Source: Desulfobacterales bacterium
GTDB taxonomy: Bacteria > Desulfobacterota > Desulfobacteria > Desulfobacterales > JAFDCJ01
Reading direction: 5' to 3'
Length of the DNA: 7,548 nucleotides
Assembly (NCBI GenBank): GCA_020345785.1
Contig: CP070771.1
Coordinates: 4,059,555 to 4,067,102 of the forward strand
Both the position numbers and the translations under genes were made by a program. Below the pieces are notes generated by a model, which was not told where the DNA came from, made no database searches, and worked only from the letters and a program-made list of their open reading frames with translations. Below are positions 5,830 to 7,548 of this stretch, one piece after another. How positions within the stretch are numbered: position 1 is the stretch's first letter; each line of letters begins with the position of its first letter.

Positions 5830-5852
5830 TTTGTTTCGAATTTCGATATTCG
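5829..5852. repeat. Inverted repeat, right arm (24 bp, perfect)
   Basis: This is the exact reverse complement of 5651-5674 and ends in TTCGATATTCG (5842-5852), the 11-mer also found at 147-157. The right arm lies 84 bp before the oxidoreductase start. With the left arm it outlines an element of about 200 bp with no internal gene, consistent with a miniature inverted-repeat or palindromic intergenic element. I see no target-site duplication that would prove mobility. Confidence 0.85.
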
Positions 5853-5936
5853 TATTTCGTGCTTTTAAGAGTCCGTCTATTTCTCGCCGGATTGATAGAC
5901 GCTTTCCGGGTCCACCTCTGGAAAAAGCTAGCTTAA

Positions 5937-7548
5937 ATGACCACCACCATAACCGCCTGTACCATGGACTGCCCCGACGCCTGCTCCCTTGTGGTGGAAC
6001 AGCAGGGAGACGGACGCACGAAATTAAGGGGCAACCCGGACAGCCCTTTTACGTCCGGGTTCACCTGCCCAAAAATCAAAGGCCACATCAAACGCCTGCA
6101 GCATCCCGGGCGCATTCGCCATCCGCTTTTGCGGATCGATCAATCCTGGCAGCGCATCTCCTGGGAAAAGGCGTTGGATCTGTGCGTGCAAAAAATTCAG
6201 CAGTTGCGCTCCGAGCCGAAATCCATCCTGCACATTAAAAGTGAAGGCGCCAAAGGGGTTCGGAAGGCCGCCACCGCCCTTTTTTTCTCGATTTTGGGAT
6301 CCAGCCGCACCAAAGGGTCGCTGTGCGATGCCGCCGGCTTTATGGCCTACATCCATGACTTCGGCTCCCGTAAAAACAACGACATCAATGATATGCTCCA
6401 CGCCGCCCGAATTGTTAACTGGGGCAAGGATTTCGCGCGCAGCTCAATACACACTGCCGCCGTCATTCGCCGCGCCTGCAAACAGGGAACGCGCATGCTG
6501 ACCATTTCACCGGGCGGCGACGGCAATGATGCATTTTCCGATGAACGCATTCGCATTCGCCCCGGCACTGATCGTTTTCTGGCGGCGGCTGTTATCAGAC
6601 GTTTGTGGGAGAACGGACAAATATCTCCTGAAATTCTCTCGCACACGAAAAACCCGGAAAAGTTCCTGGCGCTGATTTCCGGCCAAAACCCGGATGACCT
6701 GATGCGGGCCTGTGACGTCGGTCCGGCGGAAGTCGAAAAATTAATGCACTGGTACAGCGGGCAAAAACCGACGGCGACATATATCGGCACGGGGCTGCAG
6801 CGGTATCGCTACGGCGGTGAAAACGCCCGTTTTATCAATGCTCTGGCGCTTCTTTCCGGCAATATCGGAATCTCCGGCGGCGGCAGCTATTTTCATCAGC
6901 ATTCCTACCGCAACGTAAATTTAACCTGGACCAACGATCCGCAGCGCAAAAGCCGCCGGTCGTTTCCGATCTCGGTCATCGGCGAAGAAATTCAGGCCGC
7001 CCAGGATCCGCCGGTAAAAATGATCTGGGTCAACGGTATCAACGTCGTCAACCAGGCGCCGGACTCCTGCCGGATCGCACGTGCTTTTGAAAGCGTAGAA
7101 TTCAAAGTTGTGGTGGATGCGTTTATGAATGACACCGCCCAGCGAGCGGATTTGATCTTGCCCAGCAAACTGATGCTCGAGCAGGAAGACATCATTGGAT
7201 CTTACCTGCATGAATACATCCAGTATGTCCGGCCGGCCCTGACGCCGCCGGACGAAGCACGTGATGATATGTGGATCCTGACTGAAATCGGCAAGAGGCT
7301 TGATCCGCCCATTCATCTGCCGGACCCGGAAACCTGCCTGCGCAATGCGCTGGAGGCGCCTTATTTGCAGGTTACCTTAGAGGAACTGCGCCGGAAGGGC
7401 TGTGCCCGGGCCGACCGGCCGACCGTGGCTTATGCCGGGATGACCTTCGACCACCACGACGGGAAATATCGGTTCCCCATGATCCTGCATGCGCAACCCG
7501 AGGCAGATCCAGAATATCCGCTGCAGCTGCTGACACTGGTGCGCCGAA
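5937..7548 (+). CDS. Molybdopterin-dependent oxidoreductase, [4Fe-4S] type, 3' end outside window
   Basis: This is a member of the DMSO-reductase superfamily (Mo/W-bisPGD enzymes), which carry out two-electron redox reactions. The frame stays open for 537 codons to the window edge. Cys8, Cys12, Cys16 and Cys44 form the N-terminal [4Fe-4S] motif C-x3-C-x3-C-x27-C. Cys130 in GSLCDAAG sits where the family places its metal-coordinating residue, so it is a candidate Mo/W ligand. The cofactor-binding stretches YIGTGLQRYRYGG and GISGGG (282-316), WVNGINVVNQ (364-373) and DTAQRADLILP (399-409) match the family. The iron-sulphur cysteines begin at residue 8 with no Tat twin-arginine signal, so the enzyme is predicted to be cytoplasmic. 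An in-frame TAA directly precedes the ATG, and starting later would lose Cys8, so this start is firm even though the ribosome binding site is weak. The C-terminal cofactor-binding domain is probably cut off. The substrate cannot be told from the sequence, and no partner subunit is visible. I see no link to the SPFH/Lon pair beyond position. Confidence 0.9.
   Translation, partial: MTTTITACTMDCPDACSLVVEQQGDGRTKLRGNPDSPFTSGFTCPKIKGHIKRLQHPGRIRHPLLRIDQSWQRISWEKALDLCVQKIQQLRSEPKSILHIKSEGAKGVRKAATALFFSILGSSRTKGSLCDAAGFMAYIHDFGSRKNNDINDMLHAARIVNWGKDFARSSIHTAAVIRRACKQGTRMLTISPGGDGNDAFSDERIRIRPGTDRFLAAAVIRRLWENGQISPEILSHTKNPEKFLALISGQNPDDLMRACDVGPAEVEKLMHWYSGQKPTATYIGTGLQRYRYGGENARFINALALLSGNIGISGGGSYFHQHSYRNVNLTWTNDPQRKSRRSFPISVIGEEIQAAQDPPVKMIWVNGINVVNQAPDSCRIARAFESVEFKVVVDAFMNDTAQRADLILPSKLMLEQEDIIGSYLHEYIQYVRPALTPPDEARDDMWILTEIGKRLDPPIHLPDPETCLRNALEAPYLQVTLEELRRKGCARADRPTVAYAGMTFDHHDGKYRFPMILHAQPEADPEYPLQLLTLVRR

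Larger units (their letters stand above)
5567..5936. other. Intergenic region with dispersed repeats
   Basis: This 370-bp AT-rich stretch separates the AAA/Lon gene from the oxidoreductase gene. I find no supportable gene: open frames through it are translations of the repeat sequence. It holds a 24-bp perfect inverted repeat (5651-5674 and 5829-5852), a 15-bp tandem repeat (5800-5829), and a small hairpin at 5763-5785 followed by TTTT. The length and the hairpin suggest the oxidoreductase has its own promoter, but I cannot identify one. Confidence 0.6.

Noticed and set aside
5651..5852. A CRISPR array or a complete insertion sequence in the downstream intergenic region.
   Set aside because: There are only two arms, and they are inverted rather than direct with regular spacers. 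No transposase frame lies between them.
5795..6238. A 147-codon plus-strand open frame overlapping the oxidoreductase start.
   Set aside because: It is out of frame with a clear molybdopterin oxidoreductase carrying the full iron-sulphur motif, and its first third is repeat sequence.

Overview
The window holds two complete plus-strand genes that form a tight pair, one complete minus-strand gene upstream of them, and the first 537 codons of a fourth gene that runs off the right edge. The base composition is close to balanced. The intergenic stretches are AT-rich and carry motifs of the TTCGATATTCG type. Together with a cytoplasmic-type molybdopterin oxidoreductase, this fits an anaerobic bacterium, most likely a Desulfobacterota (deltaproteobacterial) lineage. 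The taxonomic call is inference; nothing in the window is a phylogenetic marker.

Layout: positions 1-334 are non-coding and repeat-bearing. Positions 335-802 (minus) encode a small single-pass membrane-anchored protein I do not recognise. Positions 803-1202 are a divergent intergenic region with two clear palindromes and no convincing gene. Positions 1203-2144 encode a membrane-anchored SPFH/band 7 (stomatin/prohibitin/HflC-like) protein. Positions 2144-5566 encode a 1140-residue protein with two AAA+ ATPase modules and a C-terminal Lon-type (S16) serine-lysine protease domain. Positions 5567-5936 are intergenic and contain a 24-bp perfect inverted repeat. Positions 5937-7548 are the 5' part of a molybdopterin/[4Fe-4S] oxidoreductase gene.

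The main point of interest is the SPFH plus AAA-AAA-Lon pair. The stop codon of the first gene overlaps the start codon of the second (TGATG), and a good Shine-Dalgarno sits inside the end of the first gene, so they should be translated together. Known SPFH-protease partnerships (HflK/HflC with FtsH, prohibitins with m-AAA) use a membrane-bound AAA+ zinc metalloprotease. Here the ATPase-protease partner has a Lon-type proteolytic domain, no visible membrane segment, a divergent first ATPase module carrying a long insertion, and a canonical-looking second ATPase module. I read it as a candidate SPFH-linked AAA+/Lon proteolytic system that I cannot match to a named, characterised family. The divergent 155-residue membrane protein may or may not belong to it.
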